Shown piece by piece: positions 1 to 5,703 of a stretch of DNA of 5,703 bases. A program made the translations under genes and the position numbers. The notes beneath the pieces were generated by a model that had not been told where the DNA came from, did no database searches, and saw nothing but the letters and a program-made list of their open reading frames with translations. The stretch comes from an uncultured Odoribacter sp. (GTDB lineage: Bacteria; Bacteroidota; Bacteroidia; Bacteroidales; Marinifilaceae): assembly GCA_900548135.1 (NCBI GenBank), contig URJC01000175.1, forward strand, positions 1-5,703, written 5' to 3'. Numbering within the stretch: position 1 is the stretch's first letter; the number at the start of each line of letters is the position of its first letter.

Positions 1-72
1 TATGGTATTTTTGAGAGAACCGGAGCCATTCATTTAGATTGTCCTGATATTTTTGTGTGGCAGGACAAGTGA
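1..72 (+). CDS. C-terminal end of an unidentified protein (5' truncated by window)
   Basis: Frame 1 is open from the first base to a TGA at 70-72 and encodes 23 residues, starting YGIFERTGAIHLD and ending FVWQDK. The composition is that of a normal globular protein tail, and the next gene lies downstream on the same strand. It is too short to assign to a family. The stop lies just before the likely promoter -7 element of the next gene, which fits a real gene end. The open frame could also be chance, since only 24 codons are visible. Confidence 0.5.
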   Translation, partial: YGIFERTGAIHLDCPDIFVWQDK

Positions 73-83
73 TATCATTTTTG
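52..83 (+). promoter_or_regulatory. Probable Bacteroidota-type promoter for the 105-aa membrane protein
   Basis: A TTTG at 52-55 is followed after 20 nt by CATTTTTG at 76-83. This matches the Bacteroidota housekeeping promoter (TTTG at -33, TAnnTTTG at -7, spacing about 19-21) except for the first base of the -7 box. Transcription would start near 89-91 and leave a leader of about 27 nt. The -33 element lies inside the end of the upstream reading frame. Confidence 0.4.
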
Positions 84-116
84 TAAGATTCGCAAATCAA
101 CAATAAACCAGGTTTT

Positions 117-434
117 ATGAGAGAATATTTAACGATTATCCTGATAGGATTAGTAGCTGCCTTTATTGGTATAATACCTTTACTCCGGAAGAAGGCGGAT
201 AAATACTCTGTATTATCGGCATTTCTGTTATTTTTTGTAATGCCCTATGTCGTTTTTCATTTTAATCTGTCCTGGGCGCAATGGTGGTGGAAAGGAATGG
301 TGATTTCCGGAGTATTAGCCTTGCCTTTGGTGATTGCTTTTGGGCGGGGAAATTCCCGGTGTGCTTTTCCGTTATTACTGGCTGCTATTGTGGTTGGGGC
401 TTTTATATCTTTTTTAGGTCACTATCTGCTTTAA
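117..434 (+). CDS. Small four-helix integral membrane protein, function unknown
   Basis: The predicted protein has 105 residues and is almost entirely hydrophobic. Four membrane segments can be seen at about residues 3-22, 30-50, 57-76 and 82-104. A basic loop (LRKKADK, 23-29) after the first helix suggests that loop is cytoplasmic, and an aromatic patch (W53, W56-W58) precedes the third helix. There is no signal peptide distinct from the first helix and no catalytic motif. The protein resembles small uncharacterised inner-membrane proteins found in Bacteroidales, but that is recollection and not a search result. The ATG at 117 follows a candidate promoter at suitable distance. The stop codon runs into a hairpin terminator, so the gene appears to be monocistronic. 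It is not obviously related to the HdeD-like gene it converges on. Confidence 0.82.
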   Translation: MREYLTIILIGLVAAFIGIIPLLRKKADKYSVLSAFLLFFVMPYVVFHFNLSWAQWWWKGMVISGVLALPLVIAFGRGNSRCAFPLLLAAIVVGAFISFLGHYLL

Positions 435-478
435 TCAGAGTGGTTGTGTCAAAAAATGCTTGACACAACCGCTCTGAT
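434..478. terminator. Bidirectional hairpin terminator between convergent genes
   Basis: The arms at 434-451 and 461-478 are inverted repeats of 18 positions with one non-Watson-Crick (T/G) pair. One further A-T pair closes the stem over a 7-nt loop. The left arm starts on the last base of the upstream TAA stop, and the right arm ends four bases short of the opposing gene's stop codon. On the plus strand a T-rich stretch (482-491) follows the stem. The minus-strand exit side has no good T-tract, so termination in that direction is less certain. Confidence 0.8.
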
Positions 479-482
479 AGAT

Positions 483-1025
483 TTAGTTTTTCAGAGCAAA
501 AGCGTAAAATAGGGCTGAAATACCTCCAAAGATAAATGCTAAACCAGTCCAGACGATGATGTTGAAGATACCGAATAAAGGGTGAAAAATGATCAGGAAA
601 GCAAATATTAAGGTTAGAATACCTCCGGTTAATAACCAGCCCCAGCCTGAAATCCGGTAACTTTGCAGGGTTGTGGATTGTCCGATAAATCCTATGCCTA
701 CGAACATCAAAATAAAACCGACAATGTAGGGAAGCATGTCAGCTGCCCATTCGAGGTTGCCTAATAGCAGAAAACCGATAATCAAATCCAGAATGCCAAC
801 TGCCAGGCCCCAGCCCCAATTCCGGTAGCGTTGTCCTGCAAAAGCGTTGATAATCTCTCCGATGCCGTACATGATGAACATAATACTAAAATATACGGCT
901 AACGCAAAATAGGACTCAACCGGGTTCCGGAATACCCAAATACCACAAAGGATAGAAAGAATACCGATGATCAGCATTAACCACCAATACCGGTTTGTAG
1001 GAATGTAAGTGTCTGTTTGTTCCAT
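483..1025 (-). CDS. HdeD-family (DUF308) membrane protein
   Basis: The protein has 180 residues and six hydrophobic segments at roughly 13-31, 37-60, 69-88, 95-115, 127-147 and 151-176, with short polar ends. The fold resembles the DUF308/HdeD family: repeated two-helix units, each with small-residue G-x-x-x-G-like stretches such as IIGILSILCGIWVF, GLAVGILDLIIGFLLL and LLTGGILTLIFAFLI. E. coli HdeD is an inner-membrane protein linked to acid resistance at high cell density. Its biochemical activity is unknown, so transferring that role here is inference. The length is close to the usual family size. The start at 1025 is the first ATG of the frame, leads into a short polar N-terminus (MEQTDTYIPTNRYWW), and overlaps a 12-bp inverted repeat. 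The gene lies downstream of an MscS-type channel gene but is separated from it by a terminator, so it probably has its own promoter. Confidence 0.85.
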   Translation of the reverse strand: MEQTDTYIPTNRYWWLMLIIGILSILCGIWVFRNPVESYFALAVYFSIMFIMYGIGEIINAFAGQRYRNWGWGLAVGILDLIIGFLLLGNLEWAADMLPYIVGFILMFVGIGFIGQSTTLQSYRISGWGWLLTGGILTLIFAFLIIFHPLFGIFNIIVWTGLAFIFGGISALFYAFALKN

Positions 1026-1058
1026 AACTATAATTTTACCTGAATTAATTATAGTTAT
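1024..1058. repeat. Perfect 12-bp inverted repeat over the HdeD-like start codon
   Basis: ATAACTATAATT at 1024-1035 is exactly inverted at 1047-1058, with an 11-bp spacer. The inner arm overlaps the first two bases of the minus-strand ATG (1025-1024). The spacer contains the only purine-rich AGG-like element upstream of the gene. It could be a dyad operator or an mRNA hairpin hiding the start codon. The arms are very AT-rich, so some of the symmetry could be chance. Confidence 0.45.
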
Positions 1059-1074
1059 TTGAACGGAAAGGAAG

Positions 1075-1128
1075 AAAAAAAGTTTGAATGTCCGGTTGTA
1101 ACTTTATGCAGAATTACAACCGGACATT
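1075..1128 (-). terminator. Intrinsic terminator of the MscS-type gene
   Basis: Perfect 15-bp inverted arms lie at 1087-1101 and 1114-1128, with a 12-nt loop. Read on the minus strand, the stem contains a GC-rich core (CCGG) and is followed, 5 nt later, by seven consecutive T residues (A-run at 1075-1081 on the plus strand). It begins 15 nt after the tandem TAATAA stop codons of the channel gene, which is a textbook position. Confidence 0.88.
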
Positions 1129-1143
1129 TGAAAATCAGGTTTA

Positions 1144-1974
1144 TTAATTCTGATGAAGATGTACATCCATTTGCGGGAACGGAATATTAAGATTTTCTTC
1201 CGCAAAGGTTTTATAAACTTTTTCGTTCATATCAAAGAACACTCCCCAATAATCAGGTGCCTTAACCCAGGCCCGTACGACAATATTGACCGAGCTTTCG
1301 CCTAGTGAAGTTAATGCTATGAAATAGTTGGGATCTTTTAATATGCGTTGGTCAGCTTCGATTAAGCGAGTGAGCACTGCTTTGGCTTTGTCATAACTAT
1401 CTCCATAAGCAATACCGAATTCCCAGTCTACCCGGCGATTTTCTTCTTTGGAGTAGTTTTTCATGATTCCGGTTGATAATCCGCCATTAGGAATGATGAT
1501 CACTTTATTATCGGCAGTAGTCATAATGGTATTGAAAATCTGGATTTCTTTTACTGTCCCGCTTTGTCCTTGGGCTTCTAAAAAATCTCCCACCCGGAAT
1601 GGTTTGAATAAAAGAATCATCACTCCTCCTGCAAAATTTTGTAATGTACCGCTTAATGCCATACCAATAGCAACACCGGCAGAAGCAAAAAGAGCAATAA
1701 ATGAACTGGTTTCTATACCCAATACACTGATTAGTATGATGACAAATATGAAATTCAATGTGATACTTACCAGGCTTCTGATAAACGTAAATAATGAAGC
1801 TTCCACTTCTTTTTTCTGCATGATTTTAATGACCATACAATTCAGTTTCCTAATCAGCCAGCGTCCTATAAAAAAGACAATCAGGGCTACTAATAACTTG
1901 GAGCCCAGTGATACACTTAAATCAATAAGCTTACTGATCAAAGTGTCTAACGACATTGTTGATAAATTTTCCAT
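1144..1974 (-). CDS. mscS: Small-conductance mechanosensitive channel, MscS family
   Basis: The 276-residue protein is close to the 286 residues of E. coli MscS and has the same layout. TM1 is at about 22-42, TM2 at 66-88 and the pore-lining TM3 at 92-125, followed by a soluble beta/alpha-beta domain to the C-terminus. Family hallmarks are visible: the small-residue pore helix with A97, A99, G100, A102, G104, A106 and G109; the N113/F114 hinge region; then KPFRVGD (124-130), QIFNTIMTTADNKVIIIPNG (145-164) and the NYSKEENRR segment. In the family, seven copies form a channel that opens when membrane tension rises and releases solutes after hypo-osmotic shock. By alignment, the two Leu gate residues of E. 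coli (L105, L109) are Val101 and Met105 here. The gene ends in TAATAA and an intrinsic terminator. The ATG at 1974 has no clear ribosome-binding site, which is usual for this phylum. Bacteroidota often encode several MscS paralogues, so this need not be the main one. Confidence 0.95.
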   Translation of the reverse strand: MENLSTMSLDTLISKLIDLSVSLGSKLLVALIVFFIGRWLIRKLNCMVIKIMQKKEVEASLFTFIRSLVSITLNFIFVIILISVLGIETSSFIALFASAGVAIGMALSGTLQNFAGGVMILLFKPFRVGDFLEAQGQSGTVKEIQIFNTIMTTADNKVIIIPNGGLSTGIMKNYSKEENRRVDWEFGIAYGDSYDKAKAVLTRLIEADQRILKDPNYFIALTSLGESSVNIVVRAWVKAPDYWGVFFDMNEKVYKTFAEENLNIPFPQMDVHLHQN

Positions 1975-2083
1975 GTTAATTAAATTAAGAAGATTCGATT
2001 CGATTTGTTCTATGGCGCGAATATATTTTAAAAATGAATGTTAAAATATCTTTTGATTTTTCTGATTTCTTTCGCTTTTGCCT

Positions 2084-2114
2084 TTTGTCTCTTTCTGAAT
2101 TAATTGTATTTTTG
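2084..2114 (+). promoter_or_regulatory. Bacteroidota-type promoter of argS
   Basis: TTTG at 2084-2087 and a perfect TAnnTTTG box (TATTTTTG, 2107-2114) are 19 nt apart, the consensus geometry for the Bacteroidota primary sigma factor. Transcription should begin near 2119-2122, giving a leader of about 43 nt that is almost pure A/T and lacks a Shine-Dalgarno sequence. A second TTTG at 2077-2080 is too far upstream. A pyrimidine-rich stretch (2051-2098) lies immediately upstream and spans the -33 region. Confidence 0.75.
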
Positions 2115-2164
2115 TATCCTGTGAAGAAAAATATAGTTTATAAAATTAATAAAATATATATAGA

Positions 2165-3955
2165 ATGAGTATAGAGAGTCTGTTAACCTCTAAGGTTATT
2201 GAAGCAGTAAAAGAATGCTATGGTGTTGATGTGGAACAGGATAAAATGCAGTTGCAGGCAACCCGGAAGAAATTTTCCGGTGATTTGACCGTAGTGGTGT
2301 TTCCGTTTACTCGTTTTTCAAAAAAATCACCGGAAGAAACGGGAAAACAATTAGGTGAATATTTAAAAAATCATATTGATGAAATAAAAGATTATAATGT
2401 AGTTAAAGGATTTTTGAATATAGAGATTTCTTCTGCTTACTGGTTGGAAGTGTTGAACGAGATTAAGCAGGATCCCAGGTATGGTTATGTACAGCAGGAG
2501 AGCGGACATTCTTATATGATCGAGTATTCTTCGCCTAATACCAATAAACCTTTACATTTAGGGCATATTCGTAATAATTTACTGGGATGGTCTGTTTCTG
2601 AGATACAGAAAGCTAACGGGCATTTGGTGAGAATGGTGAATCTGGTGAATGATAGAGGAATTCATATTTGTAAGAGTATGATTGCGTGGAAGAAATTTGC
2701 AAACGGGGCAACTCCCGATTCTACTGGTATGAAAGGGGATCATTTCGTAGGGGATTATTATGTCCGTTTTGATAAAGAATACAAAGCTCAGATAAAGCAG
2801 TTGATGGAAGAAAAGGGAATGGAAGAGGAAGAGGCTAAAAAACAAGCTCCTATACTGCTGGAAGCCCAGGAAATGCTGAGGAAATGGGAAGCAGGAGATG
2901 AAGAAACTGTTGCTTTGTGGCGTACTATGAATGATTGGGTGTTGAAGGGATTTGATGAGACCTACCGACTGATGGGGGTTGGGTTTGATAAAGTTTATTT
3001 TGAATCACAGACTTATAAAAAAGGACGGGATATTGTGTTAAAAGGGCTTACGGATGGTGTGTTGTACCGAAAGGAAACGGGAAGTGTATGGGCAGATCTG
3101 ACGGGTGACGGGCTTGACCATAAGCTATTGTTACGGGATGACGGTACATCAGTATATATGACTCAGGATATTGGTACAGCGTATGAGCGCTTTAATGAGT
3201 TTGATATGGATGAAATGATCTATGTGGTTGGAAATGAACAGAATTATCATTTTCAGGTGCTTTCATTAATCTGTGGAAAATTGGGTTTTCCCTGGGCCAA
3301 TAAAATCAAGCATCTGTCCTATGGAATGGTGGAACTACCGGAAGGAAAAATGAAATCCCGGGAAGGAACTGTTGTGGATGCGGATGATTTGATGCAGGAA
3401 ATGATTAATACTGCCCGTGATACTTCAAGAGAGCTGGGAAAATTGGACGGTTATTCAGAAGAAGAAGCTGAAGAAGTTTATCGGAAAGTGGCTTTGGGAG
3501 CTTTGAAATATTTTATTTTGAAAGTAGATCCGAAAAAGACTATGATGTTTAACCCCAAAGAATCGATTGATTTTAATGGGAATACCGGTCCTTTTATTCA
3601 GTATACTTATGCCCGTATACAGTCTGTGTTACGAAAAGCTGCTGCACAGGGTGTAGTGCCCCAAGCTGCTGATGTGCATATTCAGATCTCTGATAAGGAA
3701 CAGAATTTGATCAAATTGCTGGCAAAATTGCCTGATGTTGTGAAAGAAGCCGGAGAAACTTACAGCCCGGCTTTGCTGGCTAATTATTCATATGATTTGG
3801 CTAAGGAATTCAATCAATTTTACCATGATTTTTCTATTTTGAAAGAAGAAGATGCTGCTTTGAAAAATTTCAGGTTATTATTGTCAAACGAATGTGCAGA
3901 GGCTATAAAGAATGCTATGGGTATGTTGGGTATAGAAATGCCGGACCGGATGTAA
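2165..3955 (+). CDS. argS: Arginine-tRNA ligase
   Basis: This cytoplasmic class I aminoacyl-tRNA synthetase charges tRNA-Arg with arginine using ATP. The protein has 596 residues, slightly longer than E. coli ArgS (577). The N-terminal Arg-tRNA-synthetase domain covers about residues 5-90, including the GD of KKFSGDLTVVVF. The catalytic Rossmann domain follows, with the signature SSPNTNKPLHLGHIRNN (122-138); its HIGH motif is HLGH at 131-134. The KMSKS-loop equivalent is KMKSREG (395-401), a degenerate form seen in many ArgS proteins. The C-terminal DALR anticodon-binding domain starts near the GNTGPFIQYTYARIQ segment (472-486) and ends at the terminal PDRM. A charged helical stretch, rich in E and K, occupies about 205-245. 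The ATG at 2165 begins at the expected N-terminus, about 43 nt after the predicted transcription start. The gene is complete with no frame disruption. The phosphatase gene starts 15 nt downstream with no terminator between, implying a shared transcript. Confidence 0.98.
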   Translation: MSIESLLTSKVIEAVKECYGVDVEQDKMQLQATRKKFSGDLTVVVFPFTRFSKKSPEETGKQLGEYLKNHIDEIKDYNVVKGFLNIEISSAYWLEVLNEIKQDPRYGYVQQESGHSYMIEYSSPNTNKPLHLGHIRNNLLGWSVSEIQKANGHLVRMVNLVNDRGIHICKSMIAWKKFANGATPDSTGMKGDHFVGDYYVRFDKEYKAQIKQLMEEKGMEEEEAKKQAPILLEAQEMLRKWEAGDEETVALWRTMNDWVLKGFDETYRLMGVGFDKVYFESQTYKKGRDIVLKGLTDGVLYRKETGSVWADLTGDGLDHKLLLRDDGTSVYMTQDIGTAYERFNEFDMDEMIYVVGNEQNYHFQVLSLICGKLGFPWANKIKHLSYGMVELPEGKMKSREGTVVDADDLMQEMINTARDTSRELGKLDGYSEEEAEEVYRKVALGALKYFILKVDPKKTMMFNPKESIDFNGNTGPFIQYTYARIQSVLRKAAAQGVVPQAADVHIQISDKEQNLIKLLAKLPDVVKEAGETYSPALLANYSYDLAKEFNQFYHDFSILKEEDAALKNFRLLLSNECAEAIKNAMGMLGIEMPDRM

Positions 3956-3970
3956 TGCAGTTTTAATTGG

Positions 3971-4809
3971 ATGAATCTGACTAATTATCATAGTCATTGT
4001 TCCTTCTGTGATGGAAGGGCTCCTATGGAGGAGTTTGTGAAGGCTGCTGTCGGGGATTTTCCGCTTATGGGGTGTCTTCGCATGCACCTCTGCCGTTTCC
4101 AACTAAATGGACGCTGGAACAGGGGCAAGTTGCTGCTTATCTGGAGGAGTTAGGGCGACTGAAAGATAAATATGCCGGGAGAATAGAACTTTACGCTGCC
4201 ATGGAAATTGATTATTTGCATGGTGATCAAAATCCTTCAATAGCTTATTTTCAGCATCTGGGGTTGGATTACCGGATTGGCTCGGTACACCTGATCTATA
4301 CCGATCAGGGGGAGATTATAGATACTGATACCGGTGCTGAGAATTTTAAATTGTTGCTGGAACAGCATTTTCAGGGGGATTTAAAGCGGATGGTCGGAAG
4401 ATACTATGAAGCTTCTTTGCGTTTGGTGGAATTGGGGGGCTTTGATTTTATTGCCCATGCAGATAAGATTTCCTATAATGCAAATTATTGTGAAGATGGG
4501 GTGACACGACAAAATTGGTATAAAAAGCTTCGGGAAGATTTGTTTGCTTTGGTTGCTGAAAAAGGGATTATGATGGAGATTAATACAAAAGCTTTTGCAA
4601 AGCGGGGGTGTTTTTTTCCTGATCAGGAATATTTCAGGTTGATCCGTGAATTGGGAATACCGGTGGTTGTGAATTCGGATGCCCATTTCCCGGAACTGAT
4701 CAATGCAGGTCGTCTGGAGGCATTAATTGCATTGAGGGAAGCTGGTTTCCAAACCGTTTGCGAATTGCATGGTGGGAGGTGGCAGGAAGTAGCCATAGAG
4801 ATTTCCTAG
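3971..4809 (+). pseudogene. hisK: PHP-family histidinol-phosphatase, frameshifted near 4051-4056
   Basis: Two adjacent frames together encode one PHP-domain phosphatase of the HisK type. This type hydrolyses L-histidinol phosphate to histidinol, the penultimate stage of histidine synthesis. Frame A starts at ATG 3971 and gives MNLTNYHSHCSFCDGRAPME and on to KAAV (residues 1-27), including the H-x-H metal ligands H7 and H9; read on, it stops at 4153. Frame B, from about 4054, gives GFSAYGVSSHAPLPFPTKW and everything to the TAG at 4807-4809. That includes the remaining expected ligands: SSHAP, the E of AMEIDY, the H of GSVHL, the H and D of IAHADK, and the D and H of NSDAH. Relative to the family pattern, where two residues separate AAV/AAI from GF, four bases appear to be missing in the G-run after GTC; a single missing G would leave it one residue short. 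GTG at 4072 in frame B would make a 245-residue protein, but it corresponds to an internal Val and would lose H-x-H, so it is an unlikely start. Repaired length is about 280 residues. No other decay is visible, so the lesion is recent or a sequencing/assembly error. Confidence 0.87.
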
Positions 4810-4833
4810 TTTTATTGATACATTCTGGATGAA

Positions 4834-4944
4834 ATGACAGTACAGGTTTATAGTTTATGTTCGAATGCATTGGGAGGAGTAAAATTACTGATTCGGAATA
4901 CGGATTTGATAGAGGGGAAAAATGAAAGGAAATTTTGTTTGTAA
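4834..4944 (+). CDS. Possible 36-residue ORF in the gap before the IMPase-family gene
   Basis: ATG at 4834 opens a 36-codon frame ending in TAA at 4942-4944. It starts MTVQVYSLCSNALGGVKLL and ends KNERKFCL. It fills most of the 148-nt gap between the broken phosphatase and the next gene and ends 13 nt before that gene's start. There is no recognised domain, membrane helix or clear ribosome-binding site. It may be a leader peptide, a small gene, a gene remnant or chance; chance is the default reading at this length. Confidence 0.15.
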   Translation: MTVQVYSLCSNALGGVKLLIRNTDLIEGKNERKFCL

Positions 4945-4957
4945 AATTTGATAAAGA

Positions 4958-5703
4958 ATGAATATGGATTTAGATCGGTCATTGGAGTTGGCAATAACGT
5001 GGGCTAAAGAGGTAGGAAAGATCCATCTTTCTTATTTTAGGGGAAATAATCTGGATATTCACACCAAATCCAATGTATATGACGTAGTGACGAGGGCAGA
5101 TAAAGAAAGTGAGGCTTTTTTATTGGCCCGGATACAGGAAGAATTCCCTATGCATGCGGTTTTAGGAGAGGAAACCGGAGAACATGCAGGGACTGGTGGG
5201 TATCGTTGGGTGCTTGATCCTTTGGATGGTACGAATAATTTTAGCCAGGGATTGCCTGTTTTCACTGTATCTGTAGGCTTACAATATGAGGGAAATACTA
5301 TCCTGGGAGTAGTTTATGCGCCTTATTTGGATGAATTGTATACGGCTGTAAAAGGAAAGGGGGCTTTTTGTAATGGGAAACCGATTCATGTTTCTATGAA
5401 ACCCGATCTGGCACATTCAGTTTTAGGTACGGGCTTTCCTTATGATAAAGATGTCAATCCGGATAATAATGTATCTAATCTGGCAGCTATATTGCCTCAT
5501 TTGAGAGGTGTACGCCGTATGGGATCTGCTGCTTATGATTTGTGTTGTACAGCGGCCGGGTGGTTGGATGGGTATTGGGAGTTGGGTTTGAGTTTGTGGG
5601 ATATGTGTGCTGGTGCACTGATTGTTGAAGAAGCCGGAGGTATAGTTGTGCCTTTCCGTGAAGCCCGTGGTATTTCTGTGATTGCCGGAAATACTACTAT
5701 TGT
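4958..5703 (+). CDS. Inositol-monophosphatase-family phosphatase (3' end outside window)
   Basis: The frame stays open from ATG 4958 to the window edge, giving 248 complete residues of a family normally about 260-280 long. All Mg2+-binding motifs of the IMPase superfamily are present: GEETGE with metal ligand E71, the WVLDPLDGTNNF motif (84-95) with D87, D90 and T92, and the second signature LWDMCAGALIVEEAGG (213-228) with D215. Members dephosphorylate small sugar or inositol phosphates. Subfamilies include SuhB, CysQ (3'-phosphoadenosine 5'-phosphate) and HisN (histidinol phosphate), and motifs alone do not choose between them. An in-frame ATG two codons later (4964) is an equally possible start, and no Shine-Dalgarno sequence decides it. 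The gene follows the broken histidinol-phosphatase gene in the same direction after 148 nt with no terminator seen, so it may share the argS transcript. Confidence 0.93.
   Translation, partial: MNMDLDRSLELAITWAKEVGKIHLSYFRGNNLDIHTKSNVYDVVTRADKESEAFLLARIQEEFPMHAVLGEETGEHAGTGGYRWVLDPLDGTNNFSQGLPVFTVSVGLQYEGNTILGVVYAPYLDELYTAVKGKGAFCNGKPIHVSMKPDLAHSVLGTGFPYDKDVNPDNNVSNLAAILPHLRGVRRMGSAAYDLCCTAAGWLDGYWELGLSLWDMCAGALIVEEAGGIVVPFREARGISVIAGNTTI

Noticed and set aside
1992..2004. Short tandem ATTCG repeat upstream of the MscS-type gene
   Set aside because: Only two full copies and a partial one; too short to distinguish from chance in this AT-rich region.
2018..2025. Minus-strand TATATTCG as the -7 box of the MscS-type gene
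   Set aside because: It is one mismatch from TAnnTTTG, but no TTTG lies at the correct distance upstream, so the promoter of this gene remains unassigned.
1463..2044. Long plus-strand open frame (193 codons) antisense to the MscS-type gene
   Set aside because: It lies almost wholly over a clear MscS coding sequence, has no recognisable domain or promoter, and its composition is that expected from the reverse strand of a membrane-protein gene.
4045..4062. Programmed -1 ribosomal frameshift joining the two halves of the histidinol phosphatase
   Set aside because: The direction would be right, but no X-XXY-YYZ slippery heptamer is present in frame (codons GTC GGG GAT TTT), and one base back would still leave the product one residue short of the family pattern.
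4072..4809. Stand-alone 245-residue protein from GTG 4072
   Set aside because: The GTG encodes a Val inside the conserved YGVSSHAP segment, and such a protein would lack the H-x-H metal ligands found upstream in the other frame, so it is better read as the 3' part of a disrupted gene.
4942..4950. TAAAATTTG as a -7 promoter box for the IMPase-family gene
   Set aside because: It has three instead of two bases between TA and TTTG, no TTTG at 19-21 nt upstream, and would place the transcription start at or after the start codon.

Overview
The window looks like ordinary chromosome from a member of the Bacteroidota, probably the order Bacteroidales. Four things suggest this. It is AT-rich, and its genes lack clear Shine-Dalgarno sequences. 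Two upstream regions carry the Bacteroidota-type promoter (TTTG, then 19-20 nt, then TAnnTTTG or one mismatch from it). The ArgS, MscS-like, HdeD-like and PHP-phosphatase proteins also read like Bacteroidales family members. The genus call is inference; no database search was possible.

Layout, left to right. The last 23 codons of an unidentified plus-strand gene end at 72. A four-helix, 105-residue membrane protein of unknown function (117-434) follows, with its own likely promoter. It converges on a minus-strand pair: an HdeD/DUF308-type six-helix membrane protein (483-1025) and an MscS-type small mechanosensitive channel (1144-1974). A strong hairpin terminator sits between the convergent genes, and a second one ends the channel gene. 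From a divergent 190-bp intergenic region, a well-matched promoter drives argS (2165-3955). After argS, in the same direction, come a PHP-type histidinol-phosphatase gene broken by a frameshift (3971-4809) and an inositol-monophosphatase-family gene that runs off the window end (4958-5703).

The minus-strand pair are both integral membrane proteins linked by family knowledge to envelope stress: turgor release for MscS, and acid-stress association for HdeD. A terminator between them suggests separate transcription. The plus-strand argS-phosphatase-phosphatase run is closely spaced (15 nt after argS) with no visible terminator, so co-transcription from the argS promoter is likely.

The most notable observation is the disrupted histidinol phosphatase. 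The H-x-H metal-binding N-terminus and the rest of the active site lie in different frames. The next gene belongs to the superfamily that contains the unrelated histidinol-phosphatase HisN. I found no CRISPR array, mobile element, tRNA or rRNA, and no evidence of a new multi-gene system.
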